DNA from: Methylomonas sp. LL1
GTDB taxonomy: Bacteria; Pseudomonadota; Gammaproteobacteria; Methylococcales; Methylomonadaceae
Length of the DNA stretch: 64,000 nucleotides
Reading direction: 5' to 3'
Assembly (NCBI RefSeq): GCF_015711015.1
Contig: NZ_CP064653.1
Location: 3,100,001 to 3,164,000, forward strand
A program made the translations under genes and the position numbers. Numbering within the stretch: the stretch's first letter is position 1; the number at the start of each line of letters is the position of its first letter. The notes beneath the pieces are model-generated. The model did no database searches, was not told the DNA's origin, and saw only the letters and a list, made by a program, of their open reading frames with translations. This document shows, one piece after another, positions 18,764-27,910 of the stretch.

Positions 18764-19450
18764 ATGGAAAGAAACTATCAGGTAGCCGCCTCCGCTTTCG
18801 TACATCCCGACGAATTACACTGGCGCACGGCCTTTCATGAAGCGGGCCACGCCGCAGCCATCCATATCCGCAACCAACAAAAACAATTACCCCCGGTATT
18901 TTTTGAAATCCAGGTCAAAAGACCCGCCAAACACACGGATGAATTCTTTGCCAAAGTCATCGATGGTAATTTGATTCAAAACCTACCGATTGCCGTCATC
19001 GAAAGCTTTTCCACGCTATCGAATACGGTGCAACATAGCTGTCAACGCGCCTACGAAGCCGACGTAGTAAATCTGTTAGTCGGCCCCTTGGCGGAAGCCA
19101 AGTACGTATCCATCCGTGACGATGAAATTTTCAATCTGAATTTGATCAATTTGAATGCCTTGCGCAATTACGGAGGACACAGCGATCTGGAAAGGGCAAA
19201 CCATTATCTCGAATATTTCATAACCTCAAAAGCGCACCGCGAACAAAAACTGGCGGAACTGCTTACGCAGGCGTACCAGTTTATTAATACCCCTAATTAT
19301 TGGAAATGTATCCAGTCGCTGGCCCACTTTATTCTGGACAGCCAGCAGGAAGTCATCACATGCGATGAGGCGATCACTATTTTCGACTGCTGCCTATTGG
19401 CGCAGCAACATACGCGTTGGGGTAATTTTATCGAATTCGCCGGACGATAA
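18764..19450 (+). CDS. stand-alone FtsH-type (M41-like) zinc protease domain
   Basis: A 228-residue cytoplasmic protein without signal or membrane helix. H25-E-A-G-H29 in TAFHEAGHAAA is the HExxH zinc motif in the exact FtsH form (HEAGHA). Further on, LLVGPLAEAK (105-113) corresponds to the LLGGRAAEE helix of FtsH, and D141 in YGGHSDLERA matches the third zinc ligand in FtsH's 'GA.NDL..AT' segment. The AAA+ ATPase and membrane part of FtsH are missing, so this is a protease-like domain alone. What it cuts is unknown, and it may need a partner ATPase. The start is set by GAGG 7 bases upstream. It converges with the cyclase gene at 19462, 11 bases away. Confidence 0.75.
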   Translation: MERNYQVAASAFVHPDELHWRTAFHEAGHAAAIHIRNQQKQLPPVFFEIQVKRPAKHTDEFFAKVIDGNLIQNLPIAVIESFSTLSNTVQHSCQRAYEADVVNLLVGPLAEAKYVSIRDDEIFNLNLINLNALRNYGGHSDLERANHYLEYFITSKAHREQKLAELLTQAYQFINTPNYWKCIQSLAHFILDSQQEVITCDEAITIFDCCLLAQQHTRWGNFIEFAGR

Positions 19451-19461
19451 GCCTTAAACAG

Positions 19462-20766
19462 CTACAAGCCCATTTCGTTAATAAAGACCGCGCATTGATT
19501 TCGGCCGGCCTGTTTGGCCTGGTATAAAGCCTGATCGGCCCGCACAAACACATCGTCATGCTGATCGTGGCTGGTAAATTCGCAAATACCGCAGCTGAGC
19601 GTCAGGCTGATACTCTCGCCGTTATAGTTAAAGCCGCAGTGCTCAATCATATCTCTGATGTTTTCAGCCATTTCCAACGCCCTTGGGGCCGGGGTATTTG
19701 GCATCAGCATCACGAACTCCTCGCCGCCATAACGGGCGACAAAGTCAGTGGCCCTGCAGTTATTCAACAACAATTGCCCCACCAAAGCCAAAGTTTTATC
19801 GCCCGCCTTATGCCCATAACTATTGTTGATATTTTTGAAAAAATCGATATCCCAGATAGCCAACGATAGCGGCTCCCGATAGCGTTTCCAACGGTTTGCT
19901 TCCATTTCAACCCTATCTTTGTAAGCAAGCCGATTAGGTAAACCGGTCAACACATCGCACAAAGCCCGATCGTGCTCGATTTTCAGTTTGGTACGCAAGG
20001 TCTCGGTCTCGGTCTCCAGGGCTTGCAGCTTTTCCGTCATCAAGGAAATTTGCTGTTGCGCCTGCCGCTGCCGCTCGTCCTCCATCTGCTTTTGCTCGAC
20101 CAATTGCAACATCAGACGATCCAGGTGCTCGCCGGTCATATTTTTTAATGACGCCAGTTCCTTGGCTTGATGGGTGGAATCCTTGATGTTGCTCAATTCA
20201 AAATTGATTTGAGCATTGAGCTGATCGCGATGATCCAAGGTCAGTCGCGCTGATTGCCCTACGATTTCCGCGTGCTGTTCGATTTCGCCTAATTGATCGG
20301 TTAAATTGGATAAAAATCCGTCTATCCCTTTTTGCTCGGCAACCGCATACTCTTTAATATCCAACAATAGCGCGACAGCCGAATCAATGACCTTATTCAA
20401 TGACTGAGGGTCTGGGTTGGCCTTAACTCTCTGCCTCAGCCGGGCTTTTTGCTGCTGAAATCGCATGGGCACGGCAGTATTCAGCAACAACTCATCAATT
20501 CGCTGCAACAAATAATCATTTTGCTGTTGCGGCGAGTCTTCCGGCCCGACGTTTTGTTCGGATTGTTTCGAGATATGCAGCAAGGTCTTGGAAACGGCCT
20601 GCAACTCGGGCGCCAGCTCGCTCAAACTAGCGCCAGTTTTCAGGCGCTTACCAATTCGAAGCAGATGCGGCTCAAGCAACTTGTGGCTGCCCTGACAAAA
20701 AATCAAAAACTGTATCACCAACTTATAAAGCAGCTTTTCTTGCTCGACGGACGAAGAATTATTCAT
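19462..20766 (-). CDS. diguanylate cyclase (GGDEF), second of a tandem pair
   Basis: A 434-residue soluble protein that makes cyclic di-GMP. The GGDEF domain occupies about 265-430, with the active-site motif GGEEF in DFVARYGGEEFVML and an inhibitory I-site RxxD (RATD) five residues before it. DVLTGLPNRLAYKDR opens the domain. The N-terminal ~260 residues are helical and include coiled coil (KQMEDERQRQAQQQISLM); they resemble the N-terminus of the upstream neighbour, so the two are paralogues. No membrane segment. It lies 16 bases after the 20783 gene and is co-transcribed with it. Confidence 0.92.
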   Translation of the reverse strand: MNNSSSVEQEKLLYKLVIQFLIFCQGSHKLLEPHLLRIGKRLKTGASLSELAPELQAVSKTLLHISKQSEQNVGPEDSPQQQNDYLLQRIDELLLNTAVPMRFQQQKARLRQRVKANPDPQSLNKVIDSAVALLLDIKEYAVAEQKGIDGFLSNLTDQLGEIEQHAEIVGQSARLTLDHRDQLNAQINFELSNIKDSTHQAKELASLKNMTGEHLDRLMLQLVEQKQMEDERQRQAQQQISLMTEKLQALETETETLRTKLKIEHDRALCDVLTGLPNRLAYKDRVEMEANRWKRYREPLSLAIWDIDFFKNINNSYGHKAGDKTLALVGQLLLNNCRATDFVARYGGEEFVMLMPNTPAPRALEMAENIRDMIEHCGFNYNGESISLTLSCGICEFTSHDQHDDVFVRADQALYQAKQAGRNQCAVFINEMGL

Positions 20767-20782
20767 TCAGTTGACCCGCGAC

Positions 20783-22306
20783 CTAAGCCAATACACATTG
20801 ATTACGACCGCTCTGCTTTGCTTGATAGAGTGCCCCATCGGCACGCACGAACAGGGACTCGTTATTGTCGCCGTCGACATATTGGCTTAGACCACAGGAG
20901 AGCGTAATTGAAACCCGGTCGCCATTGGCATTAAACCCGCTCCGCTCCACGATTTCGCGTAGCTTATCCACCATCACCAAGCCATTCCTAGCTTCGGTTT
21001 CCGGCAACAACATCACAAACTCTTCTCCGCCGAAACGCGCCACAAAATCGGCTTCCCGGCAATATCGGGATAACAGCTTGGCGATAATAACCAATGCCTT
21101 GTCTCCGGACTTATGCCCATAGGTATCGTTAATGTTTTTGAAAAAATCGATGTCCCATACGGCTAGGGTCAATGCGGTACCGTATCGGCGGGCTCGGGCC
21201 ACTTCGTCCGCCAACCGCTCTTCGAAAGCCAGCCGATTCGGTAAACCGGTCAATGAGTCACGCGTGGCCCGTCGCTGAGCCAAATCCAGCCGGGATTGCA
21301 ACTCCAGGGTTTCCGACTCCATTTCCCGGAGTTTTTGCATCAAGGCCCTTAACTCGCGCTGTGTTCTATCTCTTTCGACCTGTTCCTGTAGCGTATGCGT
21401 CTGTAGCTGCTGACTGATACTGTGCAAGCGTGTGCTGATTAGCTGCTTCAAGGGTTCCAGCTGGGTGGCGGTGGCGGATTTTTTCTGTAAATCAGCCATT
21501 TGCGCGGCAACATCTCGGTCCAGGTTACTGCGTTTTTTTAGTGTATCTTCATTGGCAATGTTGACACCCGAAGTTTTCAAACCCAGCTCGGCCAACTCTT
21601 CGGTCAACGTTGACAGAAAATCCGCCATTTCCTGCTGTTCGACCTCCATGTGTTTTTTGATCGACAACAACAATGTCACCGCGTCATTAAAGACCGGCCC
21701 CAAAGCCTGCCCATCCTGTAAACGAATTTTTAGCTGCTTGGCATCGTCGGCAAAAAGATCGGGTAGTTCCGCGCTATCCAACAGGCGAATCATATGTTCA
21801 CTGATGGTCTTGCTATCAGCCAGCGCCAATTCGGCGGCAAAACCGTCATTATCTTGGTGTTTTTCGTCAATCAGTTCGGCCAAGGCCAAAAATAAACGCT
21901 GAGGATTGGCAATCTCGCGGCCATCGTATTGCTTTTGAATCGTCTGTAATTCGGTCTGGCAATCCGGGTATTGATAGCCGAGAAAATCGAATAACATGGA
22001 AGTATCGCCCTGACTACCGACGGGCGTCTCTTCAAGCACCATCAAGGCATTGGTGAATACCTGCAACTCCTTTTGCAATCTCTGGCTTTGTACGCCTGTC
22101 TTTAACAGATCGCGAATGCGGTCCAGATGGGGATCGAGTGATTTATTGAAACCCTTGACGGCTAGCGCAAAACGGACAATGGTCTTGCACAGCAAATCTT
22201 CGTTTGCTTGATAATTTTTTTCGGCTTGTTCCTGGCTATCCAACAACTTGAAGTATTTTTCCTTCCAATGCTGGGGACTGCCGTCCTTGATTTTCGAAAA
22301 ACCCAT
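20783..22306 (-). CDS. diguanylate cyclase (GGDEF), DgcP-like N-terminus
   Basis: A 507-residue soluble diguanylate cyclase. The C-terminal GGDEF domain (about 345-505) has DSLTGLPNRLAFEERL, the signature GGEEF in DFVARFGGEEFVML and an I-site RxxD (READ) five residues upstream, so product inhibition is expected. The N-terminus, with WKEKYFKLLDSQEQAEK at about 13-29 followed by long helices, recalls the start of Pseudomonas DgcP, a cyclase placed at the pole by FimV; this is from memory and moderate. First gene of the pair with 19462-20766. No phosphodiesterase (EAL) gene is nearby. Confidence 0.92.
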   Translation of the reverse strand: MGFSKIKDGSPQHWKEKYFKLLDSQEQAEKNYQANEDLLCKTIVRFALAVKGFNKSLDPHLDRIRDLLKTGVQSQRLQKELQVFTNALMVLEETPVGSQGDTSMLFDFLGYQYPDCQTELQTIQKQYDGREIANPQRLFLALAELIDEKHQDNDGFAAELALADSKTISEHMIRLLDSAELPDLFADDAKQLKIRLQDGQALGPVFNDAVTLLLSIKKHMEVEQQEMADFLSTLTEELAELGLKTSGVNIANEDTLKKRSNLDRDVAAQMADLQKKSATATQLEPLKQLISTRLHSISQQLQTHTLQEQVERDRTQRELRALMQKLREMESETLELQSRLDLAQRRATRDSLTGLPNRLAFEERLADEVARARRYGTALTLAVWDIDFFKNINDTYGHKSGDKALVIIAKLLSRYCREADFVARFGGEEFVMLLPETEARNGLVMVDKLREIVERSGFNANGDRVSITLSCGLSQYVDGDNNESLFVRADGALYQAKQSGRNQCVLA

Positions 22307-22589
22307 GAAATCTTGGCGCCTCGAGTAGAGAGTTTACAAACAGGCAATTATAGACCATCGGCCAAGCCATGCTGGCAACGAATCAATAAGCCCAGAAAAA
22401 TCATTTAACCCCCGAGATCACGAAGAACCATCAATGCGTTATTCAATAAAAACACCGACTTGCCATTAACAGCAAAGATAAACCGGGCTCGATCAATAAA
22501 CCATTGAAATTCTTCGCCCCCCTTGGCTTTACTCGGAACGAATTGACGTTACCGAAAGTGAATCCGCCAAATAGCAAAATGCTTCGTGA

Positions 22590-23195
22590 CTATTTTGCCC
22601 CGGTTTCTTGCTGGATCAGCTGATTGGTTACCGCAATCATGTTGTCTTGCGACTTGGCGGTAGTGGCCGTCACCCGGTATTTGCCATTCACGATGATCGC
22701 CGGCACACCGGTGATACCGTAACGCGCGCCCATGGTTTCGGCCTGGCGCATTTTGGCGTCGACCAGAAACGAGCCGTATGCGGCGCGGAAATCTTCATCC
22801 TTAACCCCATGCGCGGCAAAAAATTTCGCCAATTCGTCTTCCGAAGTCAGCTTTTGCTTTTTATTTTGTATGGCGTCGAACAAATCGGCATGGACCTTTT
22901 CAGTGACGCCCAACGCCTCCGCGGTAAAAAAGGCTTTGGCATGCTTGCCCCATAATTCGCTGAATACCGCCGGCTGCCGGATAAACTCGACATTGGCCGG
23001 TTTGGTTTTCAGCCAGGCAGCCATCGAGGGCTCCAGACTATAGCAATGCGGACAGCCATACCAGAAAAATTCGATGACTTCGATCTTGTCCGGATTTTGC
23101 ACCGGCTGCGCGGGTGACACGGCTTCATAGCCGCCCTCGGCTTTTACCAGAGAGGCAAAACAAAACAGGCCTATAAAGGCGATTTTTTTCAACAT
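22590..23195 (-). CDS. dsbA: thiol:disulfide interchange protein DsbA
   Basis: A 201-residue periplasmic oxidase that introduces disulfides into exported proteins. The signal peptide runs to about residue 19 (LVKA-E). The active site C48-P-H-C51 in FFWYGCPHCYSLEP is the DsbA form, and the cis-proline loop is GVPAIIVNG. The start is the ATG at 23195, which overlaps the ccsA stop by one base (TGATG); GGAG precedes it. An open frame extending to 23420 runs back into ccsA in another frame and is not real. Position after resB-ccsA suggests a link to cytochrome c maturation, where thiols must be kept in order. Confidence 0.94.
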   Translation of the reverse strand: MLKKIAFIGLFCFASLVKAEGGYEAVSPAQPVQNPDKIEVIEFFWYGCPHCYSLEPSMAAWLKTKPANVEFIRQPAVFSELWGKHAKAFFTAEALGVTEKVHADLFDAIQNKKQKLTSEDELAKFFAAHGVKDEDFRAAYGSFLVDAKMRQAETMGARYGITGVPAIIVNGKYRVTATTAKSQDNMIAVTNQLIQQETGAK

Positions 23196-24364
23196 CAGAG
23201 TTCTCCGTAAGAATGTAATCCAGATAAAAACATATTCACGCCCAGAAACGCAAACAAGGTGACAAAAAATCCGACCACCGCCCACCAGGCCATCGGTTTG
23301 CCGCTCCAACCCTTGCTCAAACGCATGTGCAACCAAGCCGCATAATTGAGCCAGACGATCAGCGCCCAGGTCTCCTTGGGATCCCAGGACCAATAACCTC
23401 CCCAAGCTTCCGCCGCCCATAATGCACCCAGAATAGTCGCCAACGTAAAAAAGGCAAAGCCCAGTGCAATAGCCTTGTACATCAGATCGTCCAATAAGGC
23501 TAAATCAGGCAACCGCGTCTGCAGCAAGCCGTTTGGATCAGCAGTCCGAGCCTGGCTTTTCAGCACATAAACCAAACCTATCATCGCCGCCAGCGAAAAC
23601 GCGCCATAGCCGACGAAATTGGCCGGCACATGAATTTTCATCCAGTAGCTGTTTAATGCCGGTACCAACGGTTGAATACCGTCGGCGTGCCGATCGAAGG
23701 TATACCATAGCAAGAAACCAACCGCCGCGCTGATCACCAACAGCACAAACGCACCCAATCCACGAGTTTGGTAATGTTGCTCATAATGCAGATACAGTAG
23801 CGCGGTGATGATCGAAAACAGGATGAAGACTTCGTATAAATTGCTGACCGGAATATGGCCGATGTCGGCACCCATCAAATACGACTCACGCCATCTGACT
23901 ATCAATCCGGTCAAACCCATGGCGGTTGCACTCCAGGTTAAACAGGAGGCCACCTTGCCGACAAACTCGCGCCCTGACAATAACAAGCCAAAATAGGTCA
24001 GCGTCGCCATCACATACAAGGCACTCATCCACATGATGGCCGATTGGCTGGCAAACAGATATTTCAATAAAAATGCGCTGTCGGCCCGACCCAAATCACC
24101 GCCATACAACGAAATCGCCAGCAAACTGAATATCGCCACCGTCAGATTAAAGCCTTTTAATGCCGGCCAACTCCAACCCAGCCAAATCAGTAATGGCGCG
24201 GTAGCCAACAGAATAGCCACTTCATAGCCATCCATCAACGCATGATATTGGCCGAATACATAAGCGGCAGCGCTGATTACCAACCCGGCCCACAGCCAGT
24301 CGTGGAGGCTTCTTAATTGAAAATAGGCAAATTGCCGATGGGGGTGTTGCCAGGTGTTATCCAT
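23195..24364 (-). CDS. ccsA: cytochrome c biogenesis protein CcsA/CcsB (System II)
   Basis: A 389-residue polytopic membrane protein that, with ResB, delivers and attaches haem to apocytochromes c on the outer face of the cytoplasmic membrane. The haem-handling WWD motif is seen as AWGGYWSWDPKETWALIVWL. Conserved periplasmic histidines are in NYAAWLHMRL and MKIHVPANFVGYGAFS. I chose the ATG at 24364; a TTG at 24382 overlaps resB and would add six residues. The gene lies directly after resB and before dsbA. Confidence 0.94.
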   Translation of the reverse strand: MDNTWQHPHRQFAYFQLRSLHDWLWAGLVISAAAYVFGQYHALMDGYEVAILLATAPLLIWLGWSWPALKGFNLTVAIFSLLAISLYGGDLGRADSAFLLKYLFASQSAIMWMSALYVMATLTYFGLLLSGREFVGKVASCLTWSATAMGLTGLIVRWRESYLMGADIGHIPVSNLYEVFILFSIITALLYLHYEQHYQTRGLGAFVLLVISAAVGFLLWYTFDRHADGIQPLVPALNSYWMKIHVPANFVGYGAFSLAAMIGLVYVLKSQARTADPNGLLQTRLPDLALLDDLMYKAIALGFAFFTLATILGALWAAEAWGGYWSWDPKETWALIVWLNYAAWLHMRLSKGWSGKPMAWWAVVGFFVTLFAFLGVNMFLSGLHSYGEL

Positions 24365-24374
24365 GAAAGTCTCG

Positions 24375-26330
24375 CTACGCAAAAGTGGCGTTTTGGGTCA
24401 GTTGCTGTTTGATAAGTTCAAATTCCTTGTCAAAATCATAGCGGTTACGTAACGCGCTACCGGCCAGCAACATCGCCGTGCCGGTTCCGCGTGCTTCCAG
24501 CAAAATCCATAAGCGGCGCTGAGGCAGGTAAAACATGCAAAACACCCCCACCACCAACAATAAACAACCGGGGAAGACCAGCCATTTACCTGGCGAACGG
24601 GTGATTTGCAAGCCGGTGGCTTCGATATGCTGGAAGCTTTTCAACTCCAGAAATAGCGGTGCATTATAGAAATGCGCCAGATTGACGGCTTCCACCGCAT
24701 CCGAAAAAAACTGCGTATCGAATTCAGTCAACGATTTGCCGGTATCAATGCCTTCGTCGCGCAAAATCTCCAAATAAAGATTTTTTAGCAGACGCTGCAA
24801 AACCGTGACATAGACTTGCGAAATCTCCTGGCGCCTGCCCTCTTCCAGTGATTGATCAATGCCGGCGGAAATTTTTTCATAACCGCCCTCGACGAACTGG
24901 CCGGCCAGTGACTGCATGAATTGCGCCACGGCCAGCCTTTCTTGATCCGAGGATTGTTTACTGTTTTCCGTGGAAGCGGCGGTTTTCATGGCAATGGTTT
25001 TGATGACTTCCGGATTGCGCAAGGCCTGATAAAACGCCATGAAACGGCTTAACCGCTTTTCGCTATCAGCCGGCATAAACCAGTAATTGAACGGCTCGGA
25101 TACTTTTGCGCGCATGCCGCTCAAATAAAACCAACGACCTTCCTGCAAAATCGGCTGCATGTAGGTCAGATATTCGTTGGCGGTTCCATCCGGACGGCGT
25201 AGTTTGTACTGAAAGCTGGGGCCGAGACTAATAAATTTCTTGTCGCCGCTGGGAGCGGGATTGACGTTGAACGGCCTAAAATCGGAAATCTCTAGTTGCT
25301 GGCCGCCGGCCTGAGTAAATTGCTTCACCGTGGCTTGCAAGTCAGCCACCAGTTGGTTTGCAGACATCGGCCACGCTTTCAGATTCAGTCTCGACCCGCC
25401 ATCGCCAAAGCTATTTTGATAGATCGTGTAGCCTTGATAGGTCAGCGGATGATTCACCGAAATAGTCTGTTTTAAAGGTTCGGACAACGCGGGATCGATA
25501 ATTACCAAATCGCTTTCGAAGGATTTGGGCTGGCCGCTGGGATAATGTTCGATCCGAAAATCATCGACATAAATGGCGAACGGCAGTTTTTGCAGCAAAT
25601 AACCGTTTTTATAATCGATGAAGGCCAGATCGGCTTGCCCGCCCTCGGCGATATCGACATTGGCGCGAAAAGACAGGTTAGCGGCGGATAAGGTACTGAT
25701 GGGCGGAATCTCGCCGGCCGGGATGCGCCGGGTTTCCACCGCGATCTTGCCGCGCCATTCGGCGATTTTCAAGGGCAGATTACCGTCCATCAGGCCGCCG
25801 ATACAAATCACGATAATGGCGGCATGGCTAAAAATATAGCCGAGCCGGCCGCCACTGCCCTTTTTAGCGGCAATCAGCACATCCACGCCATCGCTACGCT
25901 GCCTGAAATTATACCGATGGGCCTTCAACAGTGCCGCTATTACGGTCAAATTATCCCGCACGCTGCCGGCGGTTTCCAGTTGCACCCTATGCTCCAGTTT
26001 CAGCAAGGCATTGCGCTGGCTGTGTTCGCGGTAATCATTCACATCGCGCAAGATACGCGGCAGATTGCGATAGACGCAAACGCTGGTCGACAACACTAGA
26101 AAGCCGAGTATGGTCAAAAACCAAGCCGAGGAATAGACATTGAACAGATCGAGGCTCTTGAACAGTTCGAACCAAAACGGACCGAATTTCAGCACATAGT
26201 CCGGATAAGGCTGGTTTTGCCGCACCACCGTACCGATCACGGCGGCGATGGCAATGGCGACCAGCAGGGTAATCGCCAGGTTCATCGAACCTAAAAACCG
26301 GAACAAGATACGTATTGTCGATTGCGGCAT
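24375..26330 (-). CDS. resB: cytochrome c biogenesis protein ResB (Ccs1)
   Basis: A 651-residue membrane protein, partner of CcsA in System II haem attachment. Three N-terminal transmembrane helices (about 10-37, 63-84, 150-170) are followed by a large extracytoplasmic domain and a C-terminal helix near 565-585 (WLVFPGCLLLVVGVFCMFY). NYPLTYQGYTIYQNSF-like sequence (HPLTYQGYTIYQNSFGDGG) is characteristic. The chosen ATG is at 26330; a TTG at 26345 is also possible. A terminator separates it from cytochrome c4, so it has its own promoter, probably within 26331-26380. Confidence 0.93.
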   Translation of the reverse strand: MPQSTIRILFRFLGSMNLAITLLVAIAIAAVIGTVVRQNQPYPDYVLKFGPFWFELFKSLDLFNVYSSAWFLTILGFLVLSTSVCVYRNLPRILRDVNDYREHSQRNALLKLEHRVQLETAGSVRDNLTVIAALLKAHRYNFRQRSDGVDVLIAAKKGSGGRLGYIFSHAAIIVICIGGLMDGNLPLKIAEWRGKIAVETRRIPAGEIPPISTLSAANLSFRANVDIAEGGQADLAFIDYKNGYLLQKLPFAIYVDDFRIEHYPSGQPKSFESDLVIIDPALSEPLKQTISVNHPLTYQGYTIYQNSFGDGGSRLNLKAWPMSANQLVADLQATVKQFTQAGGQQLEISDFRPFNVNPAPSGDKKFISLGPSFQYKLRRPDGTANEYLTYMQPILQEGRWFYLSGMRAKVSEPFNYWFMPADSEKRLSRFMAFYQALRNPEVIKTIAMKTAASTENSKQSSDQERLAVAQFMQSLAGQFVEGGYEKISAGIDQSLEEGRRQEISQVYVTVLQRLLKNLYLEILRDEGIDTGKSLTEFDTQFFSDAVEAVNLAHFYNAPLFLELKSFQHIEATGLQITRSPGKWLVFPGCLLLVVGVFCMFYLPQRRLWILLEARGTGTAMLLAGSALRNRYDFDKEFELIKQQLTQNATFA

Positions 26331-26377
26331 GAAGAGCGGAGTCAAGAAAGGTCAATCACTGTACAACCGACAGCGAT

Positions 26378-26410
26378 TAAAACAGCTCCGGCGGCAAACA
26401 CTGCCGGAGC
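26378..26410 (-). terminator. intrinsic terminator of the cytochrome c4 gene
   Basis: On the minus strand GCTCCGGC (26410-26403) pairs with GCCGGAGC (26392-26385), 10-base loop, followed by TGTTTTAA. It lies 14 bases after the c4 stop. Confidence 0.75.
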
Positions 26411-26423
26411 CGGAGCAAGCAGA

Positions 26424-27107
26424 TTATTTCATGGTCGAGATGTAATAAGAAACGGCCTTGATATCCTCATCGGTCATTTTTTTCGCAATCATGTACATCA
26501 TATTTTCACGATTATTGGTACGTAAACCGTTTTTGAAATCGGTCAAAGTCTTGATCAAATAATCGGCATGCTGCGAATGCAAGGACGGATAGGCGGCGGG
26601 TTTATTGCCTTCGGCATAAGGGCCATGGCAGGCCACGCAAGCCGACACTTCCCGGCTGATATTACCGTTGCGGTATAAATCACTACCCTGATCGATCAAA
26701 TCAGCCAATTCGGCTTTTTTCTGCTCATCGGTTTTTGCCGGCGCATCGTCATCCTCGTCGCTAGCGGGCAGTACCGGTGCCGGATTGGGTGAAATTCTAT
26801 TGGCTGAATAATAAGCCGCAATCTCCTCCATGCTCTTGTCGTCAAGCGACATGGCTAACGGCGCCATCATCGCCGAATTGCGCAAACCGCCCTTGAAGGC
26901 TTGTAATTGCTTAACCAGATAAGCTTGGTGCTGACCCGCAAGCTTTGGAAAGCCGGGCATCATGCTATTGCCATCTTCGCCGTGGCAACCGGCGCAAGAG
27001 GCTGCTTTTTCCTTGCCCACGCTGGACGACTTACCTTGTGCGTAAGCAAAACCGGTGCTGGTGACGAGCGCCAAGGAAATGGAAACAGTCAGCAGTTTTT
27101 TTATCAT
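26424..27107 (-). CDS. dihaem cytochrome c4
   Basis: A 227-residue periplasmic electron carrier with two haem c domains. The signal ends at AYAQ (residue 24). The haem sites are CAGCH (38-42) and CVACH (157-161); each is followed by the PGFPKLAGQH or PAAYPSLHSQHADY segment and a later Met ligand region (NSAMMAPLA; NREN-MMYMIA). An acidic linker (SDEDDDAPAKTDEQKK) joins the halves. Cytochrome c4 donates electrons to terminal oxidases. It is divergent from engB and next to the System II genes that would mature it, a conserved order in several beta- and gammaproteobacteria. Confidence 0.93.
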   Translation of the reverse strand: MIKKLLTVSISLALVTSTGFAYAQGKSSSVGKEKAASCAGCHGEDGNSMMPGFPKLAGQHQAYLVKQLQAFKGGLRNSAMMAPLAMSLDDKSMEEIAAYYSANRISPNPAPVLPASDEDDDAPAKTDEQKKAELADLIDQGSDLYRNGNISREVSACVACHGPYAEGNKPAAYPSLHSQHADYLIKTLTDFKNGLRTNNRENMMYMIAKKMTDEDIKAVSYYISTMK

Positions 27108-27217
27108 TATTGGCCCCTGTTCAGGAAGGTTAATCGACGTAAAGCAGCCTGTAATACGCCGCCAGACGCTATAATGCTCGGATTCTAACCGATTTATAAG
27201 CCTTAAGCGAGATAGCG

Positions 27218-27832
27218 ATGAATCCAGTGTACCATCAGGCCCAGTTCATCAACAGCGCCCCCCGATTGCAGGACGCCCCCCCGGATCAAGGCATGGAAAT
27301 CGCTTTTGCCGGGCGCTCCAATGCCGGCAAGTCCAGCGCCATCAACACGCTGGTACAACAAAACGCGTTGGCCAGAGTCAGCAAAACTCCCGGCCGCACC
27401 CAGTTGCTGAATTTTTTTGCGATAGACGACCAGCGCAAACTGGTGGACTTACCGGGCTACGGCTATGCCAAAGTACCGGAAGCGATTAAAAAAGACTGGC
27501 AACAAATGATGGAAAATTATCTGAAAAACCGCAAAGCGCTGTGCGGCATCGTATTGGTGATGGACATCCGCCACCCCCTGACCGAATTCGACTGGCAAAT
27601 GATCAATTGGTGCGAGCACTCCAATCTGCCCCTGCACATCTTGCTGACCAAATCCGACAAACTGAAATTCGGCGCGGCGAAAAACACCCTGTTGAAAGTC
27701 CAAAGAGATTTGAGCCAGGTCAGCGTCGTGGTGACGTTGCAATTGTTTTCCGCACTCAACAAAATTGGGATTGATGATGTTCATCAGGTTTTGGATGAGT
27801 GGTTCCAGTATTCGCAAACGGCAATCGAATGA
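27218..27832 (+). CDS. engB: ribosome biogenesis GTPase EngB/YsxC (YihA)
   Basis: A 204-residue GTPase needed for assembly of the large ribosomal subunit. G1 is [10 protein letters not shown]2 KTPGRT, G3 DLPGYG, G4 TKSD (in LLTKSDKL) and G5 [28 protein letters not shown] is typical. Length is normal. It is transcribed away from cytochrome c4, with about 110 bases between the starts for both promoters. Confidence 0.97.
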   Translation: MNPVYHQAQFINSAPRLQDAPPDQGMEIAFAGRSNAGKSSAINTLVQQNALARVSKTPGRTQLLNFFAIDDQRKLVDLPGYGYAKVPEAIKKDWQQMMENYLKNRKALCGIVLVMDIRHPLTEFDWQMINWCEHSNLPLHILLTKSDKLKFGAAKNTLLKVQRDLSQVSVVVTLQLFSALNKIGIDDVHQVLDEWFQYSQTAIE

Positions 27833-27910
27833 TCGAGTTCAATCCGTAAAAATCGGCCAACAGTCCTTTAACGGTTGGCGTATCCCTTGAGCAAAGACTG
27901 CCCTGCGCCC

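Noticed and set aside
23196-23420. N-terminal extension of dsbA to 23420
   Set aside because: It runs backward through ccsA in another frame and puts 75 residues ahead of a normal signal peptide; the ATG at 23195 has a ribosome binding site and couples to ccsA.
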